64,000 nt of DNA from Gymnopus androsaceus JB14 (Eukaryota > Basidiomycota > Agaricomycetes > Agaricales > Omphalotaceae), in contig ML769444.1 of NCBI GenBank assembly GCA_009733575.1, positions 209,048 through 273,047 of the forward strand. Reading direction: 5' to 3'. Position numbers and translations under genes: made by a program. Shown here in pieces: positions 28,062-40,515 of this stretch. The first letter of the stretch is position 1. Each line of letters begins with the position of its first letter. Below the pieces are notes generated by a model, which did not search any database, had not been told where the DNA came from, and was given only the letters and a program-made list of their open reading frames with translations.

Positions 28062-28942
28062 TCAGTAAAAGTTTTGTTTTTTCTCTTCTTGGGTGTCCTG
28101 GAGGAATTTCAGTGCTTTCTTTGAAGTAAGGTCTACCTGGAGGATAAAGGTGATTTGGGATGGGAAGTTCTTCCTTGGGCACTGTATGGACTTGAAGTAT
28201 GTGTGCATTTTAAACATATCTGGGGCAACAGAATCTTTGTCTGGAGTAGATGCAATATCCCCAGTATCTGCCAAGCCTGAGGCAGCAGGACCCCTTGCTA
28301 CCATACCTGCCCTTTCATCAGACACAGAAGCAGCTGTAGCTGCATCAGGACCAGGAGCTTGACCTGCAATAAAGGGAGTAGCCCCAGCTGCAGAGGAATT
28401 GTAAAGAACAGTGGGTGTCGTGGCCATGATTTTACTAGGTAAAGCTGAGGTACCAGCCAGTGCAGCTGCTAAGTTGAATGGATGAACATTGGTAATTAAA
28501 CTGTATAGGAATATCAGGATACTGTCATAGACCATTCTGAGAACTGATTCTTCCATTAGTCAAGACAGATTTGTGCAAGGCAGGACAATTCTTGTCCTTT
28601 GCTGTATTCCACAGATTCATCCAAGGACCTGTCAGATTACTGGTTCCCCCATTGAGCTTTTTCATCTATTTAATAAGCTTTTGTTATTGGCATTTTCTCT
28701 ATTGCCATATATCTTGGTATAAAGAATGATTGTCCTGATGGCAGTGTAGATGGTAGGATTAATCCATTTATGAAGAGATGGTGGGCAGCCCACAACACAT
28801 TGGTGAGATCTCTATAATTAGATTTAACATTGCCCCCTCTGGCCCAGAGATACACCTTTTGGAGTAAAGGAGGAATGTTTGGATTCTGGAATGTGCTTTG
28901 CATTTGAATGGGGGCAAGAATGGGGACAGGCGTGTCATACAC
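28062..28942 (-). pseudogene. Degenerate unknown coding block
   Basis: Two open stretches. 28670-28942 includes FQNPNIPPLLQKVYLWARGG and DLTNVLWAAHHLFINGLILP; 28062-28556 has an Ala/Pro/Gly-rich middle and ends DLTSKKALKFLQDTQEEKKQ. Amino acid use looks more like old coding sequence than chance, and the block lies just upstream of the 27.0-27.8 kb fragment on the same strand, so both may come from one gene. No family recognised. Confidence 0.3.
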
Positions 28943-30732
28943 TCTGGTGGATCTGATAAATCAAGTCTAAAATTAGTTTAGAAAAACAGTAAGTAAACAA
29001 TAATAATATATTTTGCTACAGATTTCTACCAAAAATGAGCAAAGATTTCATTCAAAAAATAAATAGAAAAATATATTCTTTTTTATATATAATCCTGGCC
29101 ACAAAACCCTGTGTAATCTAATCAATATTCTGATGGGAAAAAAGAGTCAATTTTACTTGGCAAATTGCCACAATTTCCTCTGTAAAAGAATTTGAGATAA
29201 AACAAGTTTAGCACTGGTAAATTGTGTTCTATTGCACCCATGAAAGGTCTTGTGATGTCTGGTCTTTCCCAATCAAAATCTTTTAACTATTTCACCATCA
29301 AACACATGGTACCCAGTTACTGCCTGTTACTGCCTAGGGACTGCCCAGTTGGGCTTAGCCGCTCAAATGCTGAATAAACAACAGGCACCTGGTGCTTCTG
29401 CCTCATATCTTTTCTGACCTCTCAGAATGCTTTCAGCCTTTCTTCTGTAACAATAGCATGTATGGTTTCATCAATACTTCATCCCATGAATCAGTATAAG
29501 TATGGTATGGAGGTAGAATTTGTGTGGATATTACTTCAAGCATAAATCTTGTCTCATTAAATTACAATATATCATCAACTCTCTGAGAAAGTTGTATCTA
29601 TAGTGCAATATTGGTTTTACCAGAGCAGCAATGTACCACCAACAAGCACTTTGAGAGTGGGTAGTTCAGGACCCAGAAAAAGCAGGACTCCAGTCCTTAA
29701 CTTAAGCTTGCTGCTGCTACATGTCCTCTCCTAGCAGAAAGATGTGGATAGTTTTTGGAAGAAGATCAATAGTTCAGGCAACATTATTGATAAATTGATG
29801 ACCACTGAGACTAAGCTTAGCAGATCATGCAGTTGGAAAATGCTTACAAAGCAGTGGGTCTGCTTTGCTTTATAATTCTCCAGCGGCTAATTTGGCATAG
29901 AACCTGTCAGAAAAGCATCTCTTGATTCCAAGTAGTCCTACTGTAGTGTCAGACTTCCCAAGCTTCAACAGCAATCTGGGTTCTGGGCCTAGCTCTAGAA
30001 CTTGCAAGAACTTCTAGTCTATTTTTCCAGAAACTTTGACAAAGTAAGTCTCTGGGCTTACTCCTGAAGCAGACCACAATCATGGGGTGCTGTGAATAAT
30101 TCAGGGCCATGTTATTAATATTAACATGGAAATTAAAATTGAGACCCTTGAGGGGTTTTTTAAATATAGTTAATTAAAATGTGAATTAGCAAGTGAAAAT
30201 TGAATTTTTAATATGCTATTAACATCCAATGTGAATAACTATGACTGACACATCCTAATTGACAACCTTGTCATCTTGTGTGCCCATAGTAGCATCCTAG
30301 GAGTCCGCCTGTACATCCACCGTAGCCCCTGCAAAGACTGGAGATGGGTCTGACATGAGGTGTGTGGAGTCTTCCATCTAGATATTCCTTCAAGCAAATG
30401 TCTCAAATTTGAGCTCCAACTTTATTGCCATTTTCTTCAAGGAGGCTGCTGTCCTTGTGGAATCGAAAGGTAACAAATGGATATGTGGGTATCTCACAAT
30501 ATGTCACCTGGCTGTAGCTTGGGGAGATTTGTTGGCAGAGGGACAGACTTGGAGGTAGATCCAGCAAACATTCGAAGATACAAAAGTTTGGTTTAGATAT
30601 TAGTTTCAGGGAGCTCCATGCTACTGCACAGTATGTTATCCACCCAAAAAAGAAATACCGATACAGAGAGAACAAGAGCCTGTAGGAAAAAACAGACAAT
30701 TTTCCCATGCTCATGTATGTCACCTGCACCCA
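28943..30732. other. Repeat-rich stretch with one weak ORF
   Basis: Mostly non-coding. The 108-codon open stretch at 30403-30729 on the minus strand (ending FHKDSSLLEENGNKVGAQI) has no recognised family and may be a decayed coding relic. Nothing else supportable. Confidence 0.35.
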
Positions 30733-30865
30733 ACCCTAGCCTTACCTTGCATCCTAACCCTAACCCTGACTAATATTTTAACAGTGGGGGCAAGCCCCCA
30801 CACCCCCATTATTATCCTCAACCCCTAAACCCTAACCACCCTAACCCTAACCTACTGTATGTTCA
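30733..30865 (-). repeat. Interstitial CCCTAA-type telomere-like repeats
   Basis: Short groups of CCTAACCCTAACCC at about 30757-30770 and 30826-30853, the reverse strand of the motif at 27.5 kb. Between them is a perfect small hairpin, GTGGGGGC-AA-GCCCCCAC (about 30785-30802). Single TTAGGG/CCCTAA units continue to about 31112. Confidence 0.7.
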
Positions 30866-30875
30866 CTGTTTGTTT

Positions 30876-30954
30876 GGCACTGTTTTGATCAGGTCTCTAT
30901 GTTAGGGTAAGCACTTTGTGCTTACCCTAACAAGACCTGACCAAAACAGTGCTT
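30876..30954. repeat. Near-perfect 79-bp hairpin
   Basis: The arms GTTAGGGTAAGCAC and GTGCTTACCCTAAC pair perfectly around a three-base loop (30915-30917). After a small bulge the pairing continues outward (AGACCTGA(C/T)CAAAACAGTGC). Total arm length is about 37 bp. Confidence 0.75.
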
Positions 30955-33900
30955 ACTACTATATTTGGTCATAACCCTAATTTTAGTTTAGGGTTAAGTG
31001 GAGGCACCACTGGAAAGAGGGAAAAAAATAAGGGGGTGTAGCTGTTTTTGTTTTTTCCCACAGCCCCTAGTTCCCAAGATATTGCCCAATCTTATTAAAC
31101 TATGGTTAGGGTTTATTAGGCAGTTATAGGCCATACGAGAACTTATTGGGCTGTATTATAATTAATACAGCTAGCTCCTCAGGTGAATCCATATTGGCAT
31201 TCATGTCTGGGACATTGATGGTTTACAAACTGTTACGACAAAGCATGTGGTGCAGGTGTCACAAGCATCATTGCGGGCGGATTCACAGGAGGATACATAA
31301 ACAGAGATAGTGACCTCTTGGGGATACAGATTATACTCTGGGAATATTTGTCTCCATTCTTCAGTTTGTTTAGCCCAGAGTATATATCTGAGATGGTCAT
31401 GAACTGCTTGGCCAATGGTTTTGAAATTGTTAGCCACTGATGGGTGTTTGTTGTGGACCAAGCAGAAGTGTGCGCAGTGGCATCTGAAGATCAGTTCAAT
31501 GAGGGTATGATCATTGTTGATGTCCTCATAGAACTTTTCTAGGAAGGAAGCATTGATTATAGCAGTGGAACACTTTAGGGTGATTGTCTGACCCTCACTG
31601 AGGTCATTGGTGTAGTGCACTTCTCAACCAATGAAAGTGAAACTAAGATATTTTGACTTTTTTGCCTTGTTGTTGGTGAGCTTTTGCACATTTACAACTA
31701 AGAGCATTGTCAGAACGTGATTTATGCAAAACACAGATTACGATGAACCAGGCTTGTTGTTGGTGAAAGGTTCAGGTTCTCCCACATTGCAAATATATTT
31801 CTCCAATCCGCCGCTGAGAGCATCCGGAGTTTGTAGATTGTGATACCAGTCTTGAGTGCTTTCTTCTGCATCCAAGCAGCCGTCCTCCCTCGTACACCCA
31901 GACCTTTCTTCTGCCACAGGTTCCACTGATGCACCACTGGCTGCATTTTGCACGGGACTGCCAGAAGGAAGTGCTCAATTTGCATTGCTGCTTATTAGCC
32001 TCCATTTAATACTAGCCAGTTGGTGATAGATGTAAGCAGCAGTGTTGAGAGACAAAGTGTTCTCCTGGCTCAATCTTCAGATATTGACAGGAAAGAACAG
32101 GATTAAGAACAGCTCACCAGTGTAGAGATGTGCGCAAAGGATAGCTCCGATTTGTTGGATGTCATAGATGCTGATGAGAGTTGTGTTCTACAGGACAGAG
32201 CGGGAGGATCTCTCAATCGACACCGAGAATTATGACTATTGACTTTCATAAATTTTGTGGGCATTGAGAAAAGATTCTCATTCTGGATAGGAACCTTGAA
32301 CCTTGTAAGAAAGGTAATATTGACAAGAACAGCCTTGACACACCATCAAAGTCTTTGAAACTCAATGATCACAAGAAGAGTAACTCGAACAGGGAAGGAT
32401 CATCTTCAAGGATACGTTCACTCTATGCTTGACCTCTAGTCCTACACTGATTGTTCCTTGCTCCATATTGTTTCTATCTGAAGAACTACAAGGTGACAAA
32501 TGTTTCAAGGGAGAAGACAAAGGTGTCAGAGGAGAAGATGGACAAGTAATGGTAGCAAAAGACATATTCAAATGAAAGTTGGCAAGATAAAAGAAGAGTC
32601 TAGCAGAATAGGGTTGACAAACGTTAGCACTCTTGAATGACAGAATGAAATAGAAAAGTTGAAGCCAATTGACTGTAATCAAAGATCATATGGAATAGCG
32701 GTCACTGTATACACTAGCCAGGGTCTGAATCAGAAAAAACTATCAAGTAAAAACATCCCAAGATCATAGTATCGATCAGGAGGCAGTAGTTAGTGAATTG
32801 GCATTTTGGGAGCAAGAAATTGTGTCCAATTGGAAAGAAGACCTCTATGTGATCACCAAAGTCAAAATGAGGTATAAGCAGAAATATTTGACTGGGCAAG
32901 ATGGGAATACGCGGTTATCCGTGATTCAAATGAAATATTTGCGTATTCAAAGGAAAACAGTGAACATAAGAGACTTATGAAGAGAAGATATTGCAAAGAA
33001 AACAAGATATCAATAGAGAAACATATCTGGGCCTAATCGGTGCCTACTCATCAGACTCTTGAAGATGGTAGAAGAGAACAAACAAGTCAGCTTCAAATAT
33101 CTTCTGTTTCACATCATTCCATAGCATGTTACAGGCAGGAAAAGTCGATCAATGCAAAAAGCCAATATGGTTTTCAGGATGAAATCCATCATGTGACAGG
33201 CTAGCAAAGTTGATTGATCTAAAAGTAGACATGGCATTTGCAAAGAATTTGTCCAGGGCAATACACAACTCATAGCGTCAACATGCACAGTCAGAGCCTA
33301 TTAAATAAATGTCAGTCCAGACAAGAATTGGTATGTTTAGCTTTGACTTTCCTTTTTCAGACATAATGTTGCAACCCTGATTGAAAGATTGTGGAATTTT
33401 TTTTTTTTTTTTCCATTGTAGCAGGGATTGTTGAGAGTATTTTTTCTGGGTTAGAGAAGCAAGTCTCGGGCAGCATAAGTGTAGGATACGATTATTGAGA
33501 TCTTTTTTGTGTGCTACAATCTTCTCAGATATTGTGATACTGAGCTATTCCACCACACTCTACCAAACCAGGAAGGCTTGTATTTCATTGTCACTCTAAC
33601 CCATAAACTGTAAGGTATTAGCTGGCATTATCTTCGACCTGGGGTCCCTCCTCTCCTTCAGATGCATTATACAATAATTAGATTTGTTTCAAGTATTTTA
33701 CACAAATACTTACCAATGCTTTGCCCTCATCCAGTTATGGAGTGACTCCAGCCAAAATCTATATTAATCCTGTGGTCCAGCTGAAATCGGCAAGATAGGT
33801 CCAGGGGGTCAAGGAGTCAACCAGAAAACACCATCAGGAGGGGGAGAGGATATCACCCAAAAATCCATGAAGGGTCCACCAGAAAGGGTGCAAAGAACTT

Positions 33901-34916
33901 GAGCTGCAAAGCCGCACAAGTCCCAAACAACAACCAGAAGAATCCATTTGTCGTTTTTATCAGACAAGTCCAGCAAAATCCAGCCATAGTGAAAGAAGCC
34001 AAGCCTGGGTTGTAGTAGCAAACAAGAAATAGTGACAAACATGTTTGGGCGCTTATCAATAAATACTAACCATTACAGCACCTAGCGAGCCGCTTAACAC
34101 TTGCTTTCCTGAATCCAAACCATTAACTTGTCTTTCTCGTCCTTCCACCTCTCAATCAGTTTCTCAAATTATCTTGGTAAATACCCATCATCTGCTGAAT
34201 ATACCTACTGACCTGTTTCTCAGATTCAATATGTCCAAAGATGATTGCAAAGCAGCAAGAAAACATTACACCTGGCTGGCAAATGACCTCGCAATTTGTG
34301 CTCAGGATCTCGCAATATTTTGCACCGAGACGTTCAATATTGATTAGAAGGATCCCAAGCCTCAACACTCATCCTCTGTGTCTTTAGATAATGTTGACAA
34401 AGCATTGGCTGGTACATTGGAAGAAGTTAGTGAGGTGAGTGATAATCCTATAGCTTTGCAAACTGAGGCTTATACCATATAGGCTATCTACCTGTTATGA
34501 TTGCAATGGAAAAGAAGACAAACCACAGGAGGCAATGATCAATATCCAAACAAATATGGCAGTGATGACATGCTTTGACCTCCTCCTTTGAACCAGCTAT
34601 AACTACAGTAGCATCAGCAACAACAACAACAGCAGCAGCAACAACCTGATAATTTAGTACCAATGTAATTATATCCCTACTACATCATTTTTTTTGGAAG
34701 GTCTACATCTACATATTCAAGATAGTACTAAATACAATTTTAAGGAGAATTATTGCAATTTTCATATATAATGGGTCCTCAGAAAATATATTTTTGGAAG
34801 TTTCAGCTCATACACTCTTGCAACATTAGTCACAAGTGATCATAACATGTGAATTTCTTTGAATTTCTTTTAAATCTTAGCTTTGGCACATTCACACTTA
34901 TTATCTTTATTTCTTT
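30955..34916. other. Long AT-rich stretch, mostly unassigned
   Basis: No confident gene. Weak coding relics on the minus strand at 31201-31620 (LEKFYEDINNDHTLIELIFR, then RCHCAHFCLVHNKHPS) and 31722-32005 show codon-like structure but no known family. A T17 run sits at about 33397-33413. A CAA/CAG microsatellite (about 34605-34645) would encode a Gln run just before the next coding block. Nothing else supportable. Confidence 0.35.
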
Positions 34917-37660
34917 GTGTTGAAGATGTTCCAGGGCTCTGAGGGTTTTCAGGAACCAGAAAATAATTATGGGAATGATAGTACAAATGAGGACTTTGAC
35001 AGAGATGAAGAAATTGAGTGTAAGTCTTTTTTGTTCTATATATATGATCTACACTCAGAATGTGATAGTTTTGTCTACCTACAACAAGGGAAAAAATGTC
35101 CAGTATGCAATAACTCTTCTTGCAATCTTACCTCCAAAGAATGGCAAGAAGCATTGCAAATGCTGCCAAGCCAAAGTTAACAGGAAAAGCTTTTCATGCA
35201 TCTGAGAACAGCAATCTTGAGGTGTTCTTGGACTGTGTCTGCCTTAACGTCAAAGGGTTGGGAAACTCTACAACTGAATGGATATACAAAATTGTTGCAG
35301 ATGATCTGCAGACATCTTTGTTCAAGATCTCATGGTCTATGCGCAGCAAAACAGGTGACCTTATTGAGACAGTGTATGGATATGAGGACATGATTGAGCA
35401 GCTGAAAGGAATGAAAAGTGATGTAAAACTGCTTTTAGAAGAACTTGTTATGTATGCAATCTTTTTCATACCTATTCATCTGGAGACTAACTCTGGCTCA
35501 GCCTCCTCCAGTGCCTGATGCTCAACCTTTGGACAAGAATGCTGATGATGAAGGACAGAAAAAGAAGAAATCAAAGGTGATATTTCTATATCAGTCATTG
35601 TGAATCCAGCCTCTGAACATAGCATCAGATACACAACTCTTCAGATGAGGAAAAGCAGATAGACAACTTCATTGAAAAGCTCACAACTCAATATGTCTGT
35701 CGCAATGCAAAGTGCTGCTCACCATGCTGCCTGATAAATCCCACTGGAAAGCACATTTTCCTTACTCCTCAGCATATGCATATCTGGGCAGCAGCTCTGG
35801 TATATATAGAGGCAAACCCAGAACAGAACAAAAATACAAAGTTGATGTATTATCTTGGGAATACTGTCAATTTAGTTGATTTTTTTTTGCACTGGGGTTA
35901 TATACATCCAATAAAAACATCAGAATTTTTGCAGAATTTTCTGAGTACATCTTGCCTTTGAAATGGAGTGATCTTGTTGAAAACCAGCAAAATGCTAAAA
36001 ATCCTGATCCGGAACATCACGTGGATTACCTGCTACCACTCTCAGAAACCCCCTAAAACCCTCTGAAATGTGACAGAACTTTGTGTCTACACTCTATTAT
36101 GCCTGTGGTTGTTCATATGGAACCAAGGCACAGCGGAAGAAACAGGCCAATGGCACACAAGAAGATTGTCAGCGACTAGTTCCTCACAACACAAGGTACC
36201 AGGCGCCATGACTTCAGACTTAGGCAAAGACAAGAACAATGAGGAAAAGAGAAGAAAATGATATTGAGAACTAGGAGGTATTGACGAGATTGAAGCTAAG
36301 GACTATGCTACAGCTACAACTACTATATATACTAGTGTACAAGCCCTAGACCCAGAACCCTATGCCCTGTACATACTGTAACAATGCATGAAACTATAAA
36401 GTACAACAGTATTGATGTCTGTAAGTAATAAGTGATCGTACATGTGTATCCAGTACCGGATGCAGTATCCTAACATGAGGTGTGATCAAAGTGATCAAAG
36501 GATGATTGGATGATCAAGACCTATGATCAAGGATCAAACAATCATACAAGATTGTACATGTGTCCAATGAACTATAAAGAATGAAATATAAGTAAACAAC
36601 ACAGCCATGCACCTAAACAAGCGCGCGCTTAAGTAAGCGCCGAGATAAACGAAGACAAATAGAAGAAACAGATAAGTAATAGTCCATGTGGCATGAGATA
36701 AGATAAAGTGTTCGTAACAAAGATATGTTAAAAGCTGCAGTTAATGATCATCTTCAGGGTGGTACACTCCAAACGGAAGCCCAGCGTCAGGCTGTAGAAT
36801 TGTTTGATGGTGATGTTCCAATCATTGTGGATGAAGATAAGCAGGACAGCAATGCAGGTAATGACTCATTGGAGGAGGATGAGGGAAGGTTCCATGGAAT
36901 CAGCTCTAAGCGTTGTTCCTTGAGCTTTGCCCATTATACATGGTCCCGTAAGAATCCTAAGACATTGGAAACATGATTTGCTGTGCTTACAAGGTGCTTG
37001 GGCTGAAAGAAACTGCAATTTTATGTGATTTTTTTTGCAATTTTGGGTGATTTAAATTTTTTTGTTGTCACAAATTGAATTGTCCAGGTATATATTGTAT
37101 CATATTAATAATGTACATGATTCAGAGATCCTGTCAAAAAAAACCAGATCCATAAAGCTGCTTTACAGCTCGCAAAATGAGGATGTTCCGGTTCTGAGTA
37201 TATTCTGGTTCCAGGTTTGCCTCTGTATATACTGCTTTTATTTGTCATCCAATTGACCAATTTCTCTCCTGTAGGCATCTCATGTTGCTGGCATTGATCT
37301 CAGTACCCCACCACCTGGAAACAAATTTGGCACCAATAATAATCCTGCAATTGATGATGTACATGTATCCCTTGCTCAACAACAACAGCAGCCAAATATT
37401 ACAGTCAACCTCGGGGAACCACATGACCTCTTTCCTCAATTGCAAACCACAAATAACCCTCTGCCACCTACACTACCATTGCCGCAGAAACTCTCTTTGT
37501 GAGAATTCTGTGACCAATATGATTTATCAGATGGTATCCATGAAAAGATATCCACCCAGGATATCGCTGGTCCTCATACACCACGCTTCTTCATAGATAT
37601 TGAACTTATGGATACCATTCATTTGACTCCAGGATAGTGTGGAAGTGTCCATGATGCTGC
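34917..37660 (+). pseudogene. Degenerate multi-exon gene of unknown function with a SAM-like C-terminal motif
   Basis: Successive coding relics run in one direction: GFQEPENNYGNDSTNEDFDR; LTGKAFHASENSNLEVFLDC; KIVADDLQTSLFKISWSMRS; EEKQIDNFIEKLTTQYVCRN with the CCSPCC cysteines near 35715; HIFLTPQHMHIWAAALV; and MLKAAVNDHLQGGTLQTEAQ after a solo LTR. The last part is a Gln/Pro-rich linker followed by EFCDQYDLSDGIHEKISTQD, PHTPRFFIDIELMDTIHLTP and a G.VHDAAEHW-like end. That last block follows the L..FC..Y.L...DL....F.PGE....DA...W pattern of SAM-like domains in basidiomycete proteins I know only as hypothetical. Stops and frameshifts are frequent. A solo LTR (36167-36719) splits it. Confidence 0.5.
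36167..36719. mobile_element. Solo LTR, family A, with perfect 5-bp target duplication
   Basis: Begins TGTCAGCGACTAGTTCC and ends GTTCGTAACA (TGT...ACA). The flanking bases AAGAT at 36162-36166 recur at 36720-36724. The second family member is at 47231-47674. Removing the LTR restores an open frame across the junction (KKQANGTQED into MLKAAVNDHLQ), so it inserted into a then-open gene. Confidence 0.9.
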
Positions 37661-37901
37661 AGAACATTAGGTACAGGATTTAGGATCATTTTGGGTTTTT
37701 TTGCTATGCTACACTACATCTGCTACTCCACTTACTCTTACTACTCCATTACTCTTGCTTGATACTAAATTACACTCACTTGCTTAATACTCATCACACT
37801 CACTCAATACTATGTCACTCTCACTTGTACGTGCACTAATAACAAATATGTACATATAGTTATTCCAATTTGACAAGGCATTACATATGATTTTTGTCTA
37901 C

Positions 37902-38104
37902 CTACAGGTAGCCACAATGGTGCCAAAAACCCCAGGTCATTGCAGGCATGATTATGTGACAGGCATTGTATAGCTCATAAAAGATCTGATGAGCATCAAA
38001 AAAGCCTAGGCCTTGGTGCTTGAGGTGAGCTTTGATGGCAGAGAATGCAAGTTCAATGGGCTGACAGACAGGGGAGTACGGTGACAGGTATTTAATACAG
38101 CAAC
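37902..38104 (-). pseudogene. IS630-like DDE transposase, 3' part
   Basis: The C-terminal part of the catalytic domain is readable: CIKYLSPYSPVCQPIELAFS (catalytic Glu in PIE retained, the usual DxNPIE altered), AIKAHLKHQGLGFFDAHQIF, YELYNACHIIMPAMTWGFWH. The N-terminal half of the same gene lies at 43845-44262 on the same strand, beyond a 5.7-kb block of inserted elements. Frame breaks and the lost central segment make it inactive. Confidence 0.8.
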
Positions 38105-38777
38105 TGTCAAGAACCATTCACAGAACAGTTTGCTTTTGTCTCGATATGGGTGACCACTTATCAGGGATGATAATGCGAGTATTGATGAGGGGAATAATAT
38201 AGGATATTGGGGATATAATCACTGAATTAACAATGATAAGCAATGGTATGAGTTGTAATATGGGTCATAAAATGGGCATTAATCCATATGTCTGCCAGGA
38301 TTGAGCTTTGGATAGACACAGTTTGTGATCCGGGATGGTGCGTTGGGTACACAGGTTGTGATCTGGGATGTTACTTCAGGTACACAAGTTAAACAGATTA
38401 GAGATTGTGCATCTAGCCAGAGTGGGTCCAAATACAAAGGTAGTTAACAACAAAATATCAAGACTAGGGAATTGGAACTGTATCTAGTGTCTTTATATAC
38501 TGTAATTGCATTGAGTCAAAGCAAGTCATAGTGTTCCGGATCTGGAAATAAGTCAGTATGACTCGGGATCAGGTCCAGAAATAAGTCAGTATGACTTGGG
38601 ATTAGGTACCAGAAATGAGTCATATGACTTGGGAATGATTCGGAAAGACCAGGAAACAGCCGGAAACAGATAGGTAAGTAAAGTATATGTGCATATATAC
38701 ACAAGTAAGTAAGGGAATATGTAAAAGAAGTAGAAAAGTGAATATATATGTGATTGGCAAGGACACAGTTCTTGACA
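38105..38777. mobile_element. Complete LTR, 673 bp, 3' LTR of a minus-strand element
   Basis: Starts TGTCAAGAAC and ends GTTCTTGACA, a perfect 10-bp terminal inverted repeat with TG...CA ends. The first about 360 bp recur in direct orientation at 43127-43487. A purine tract abuts its 38777 end on the minus strand, which gives the element's direction. Confidence 0.85.
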
Positions 38778-38793
38778 TTACTCCCTCCTTTAA
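38778..38793 (-). other. Polypurine tract next to the LTR
   Basis: On the minus strand the bases just before the LTR read AAAGGAGGGAGTAA. A purine run directly before the TG end of an LTR is the position and composition expected for plus-strand priming in LTR retroelements. Confidence 0.6.
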
Positions 38794-38930
38794 AGCCTGA
38801 GCCCATTCCAGGCTGCCCCAATTTATATTTTCTTAGTTAGACCAAAGTGTAACAATCCACTATCTAATATGAAGTAAATCCACAGGAAATCCAGGGCCCT
38901 GGATTCCAGGGACCAGCCTGGAATCCATGG

Positions 38931-39235
38931 ACTACAATATTTTGTAGTCTATGGAATCCATGGTCTGTGGAATCCATGGACTACAAAATATTGTAGTCTA
39001 TGGAGTCCATGGTCTGTGGAATCTACAGACTACAAAATGTAGTAGTCTATGGAATCCATGGTCTGTGGAATCCATGGACCACAAAATATAATTGTCTATG
39101 GAATCCATGGACTACACAATGAAGTAGCACATGGATTCCACAGACTAATAAATACAGCATAGTGGTGTATGGATTCCAAGCCCTATGAACTATAGTAGTT
39201 CATGGAATCCATGTGCTACTATAATTTGTAGTGCG
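38931..39235. repeat. Left palindromic array of the foldback element
   Basis: About seven degenerate units alternate TGGAATCCATGGACTACAA with TTTGTAGTCTATGGAATCC, so that successive units are inverted and the strand can fold into repeated hairpins. Confidence 0.8.
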
Positions 39236-39239
39236 GGAG

Positions 39240-40020
39240 TTCAATTCAATCTGACGATAAAAATTGCTACTGGTTCTATGGGTCATTTACTACATCTTAA
39301 AAGATTCAATGCACCCAAGGATTCCACTCATTTCAGACAGTTGCAAAGCTTCTAATCACCCAGAATGAATGTATTTAGGAGCAAGACTAGGTGATACCAT
39401 TTAATCTGATGATAGAAATCACTACTGATACCAGTATGGCGGCGGTACTTAGATAGTCATTTCCTACACCCCAGAATATTCCATACTTATGAAATATTTC
39501 CAGTCATGTCAGACAGTTGAAAGGACTCTGTTCACTCAACATACACATATTTTGGAGTAAAAATAAAGAGTACCATTCAATCTGACAATGAAAATCACTA
39601 CTGATTCCAGTACAGTGGTGGTACTGACATGGGTCATTTACTACATCCCAAAATATTCAATGCATCTGACAAATTTCCTGTCATTTCAGAGAGTTGAAAC
39701 ACCTCTACTCACTCAAGATGAATGTATTTGGGAGAAGGAGTAAGTGATACCATTCAATCTGATGGTAGAAATTACTACTGATTCTAGTATGGTGGTACTT
39801 ACATGGGACCTTTCCTACACCTGAGAATATTCAATGCTTGTGAGATACTTCCAGTCATTCTAGATGGCTGAAAGGACTCTGCTCACTTGAGATGAACATA
39901 TTTTGAGTAAAATTAATGGTACCATTCAATCTGATGATGAAAATCACTACTGATTCCGGTACAGTGGTGGTACTTCAATTAGTCATTTAATACACCCTAA
40001 AATACTCATTGCATTTAAAA
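39240..40020. repeat. Central tandem array, about five units of about 170 bp
   Basis: Units start near 39244, 39400, 39566, 39749 and 39921 with CCATTCAATCTGATGATAGA or a close variant. Shared later words include CACTACTGATTCCAGTA, GTGGTACTTACATGG and TCATTT. Units differ by about 15-25%. No coding frame runs through them. Confidence 0.8.
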
Positions 40021-40149
40021 AATTTAGAATAAGTACCTGGAGGCGCATATATACAATGGAACCAGTGAAGAAACCCTAGATTGGGTTTTTCTCATGTGCT
40101 TGGTTTCCTGAGTGGGATGGAGCAATAATATTCAGAAAGGGACAGAGAG

Positions 40150-40515
40150 CTCATTCATACACTACTACATGGATTCCAGACAGTACAATATTCCGTAGTT
40201 GCTGGATTCCATAGACTAAAATATTTTGTAGTCCATGGATTCCATAGACTATAACATTTAGTAGTTCATGGATTCCAAGACTATGATAATTTCTAGTCCA
40301 TGGATTCCACACACTACTACATGGATTCCATAGACTACAACATTTTGTAGTCCATGGATTCCATAGACTATATTATTTTTTAGTCCAAGGATTCCATAGA
40401 CCACTATATTTTGTAGTCCATGGATTCCATAGACCATGGATTCCATAGACAACTACATTGTTTAGTCCGTGGATTCCACAGTCTATGGATTCCATATAGT
40501 GTGACACTTGTCACA
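40150..40515. repeat. Right palindromic array of the foldback element
   Basis: Same word family as 38931-39235 in inverted arrangement, built on TAGTCCATGGATTCCATAGA and its reverse complement; about nine degenerate units. Confidence 0.8.

Noticed and set aside
27489..30865. TTAGGG/CCCTAA runs as a chromosome end
   Set aside because: Only two to three consecutive units, in both orientations, with tens of kilobases of sequence on each side. They are interstitial.
33397..33413. T17 run as the poly(A) tail of a retrotransposed sequence
   Set aside because: No adjacent LINE, SINE or processed gene could be recognised on either side and no target duplication was seen.
36725..36976. Stand-alone small gene beginning MLKAAVNDHLQ
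   Set aside because: The ATG lies just after the solo LTR target duplication, and the frame continues from the upstream side of the LTR, so it is the interior of a split gene and not a start.
38516..38821. Minus-strand ORF across the LTR and the foldback border
   Set aside because: It runs from the element end through the polypurine tract into LTR sequence; composition is that of the LTR, not of a protein.
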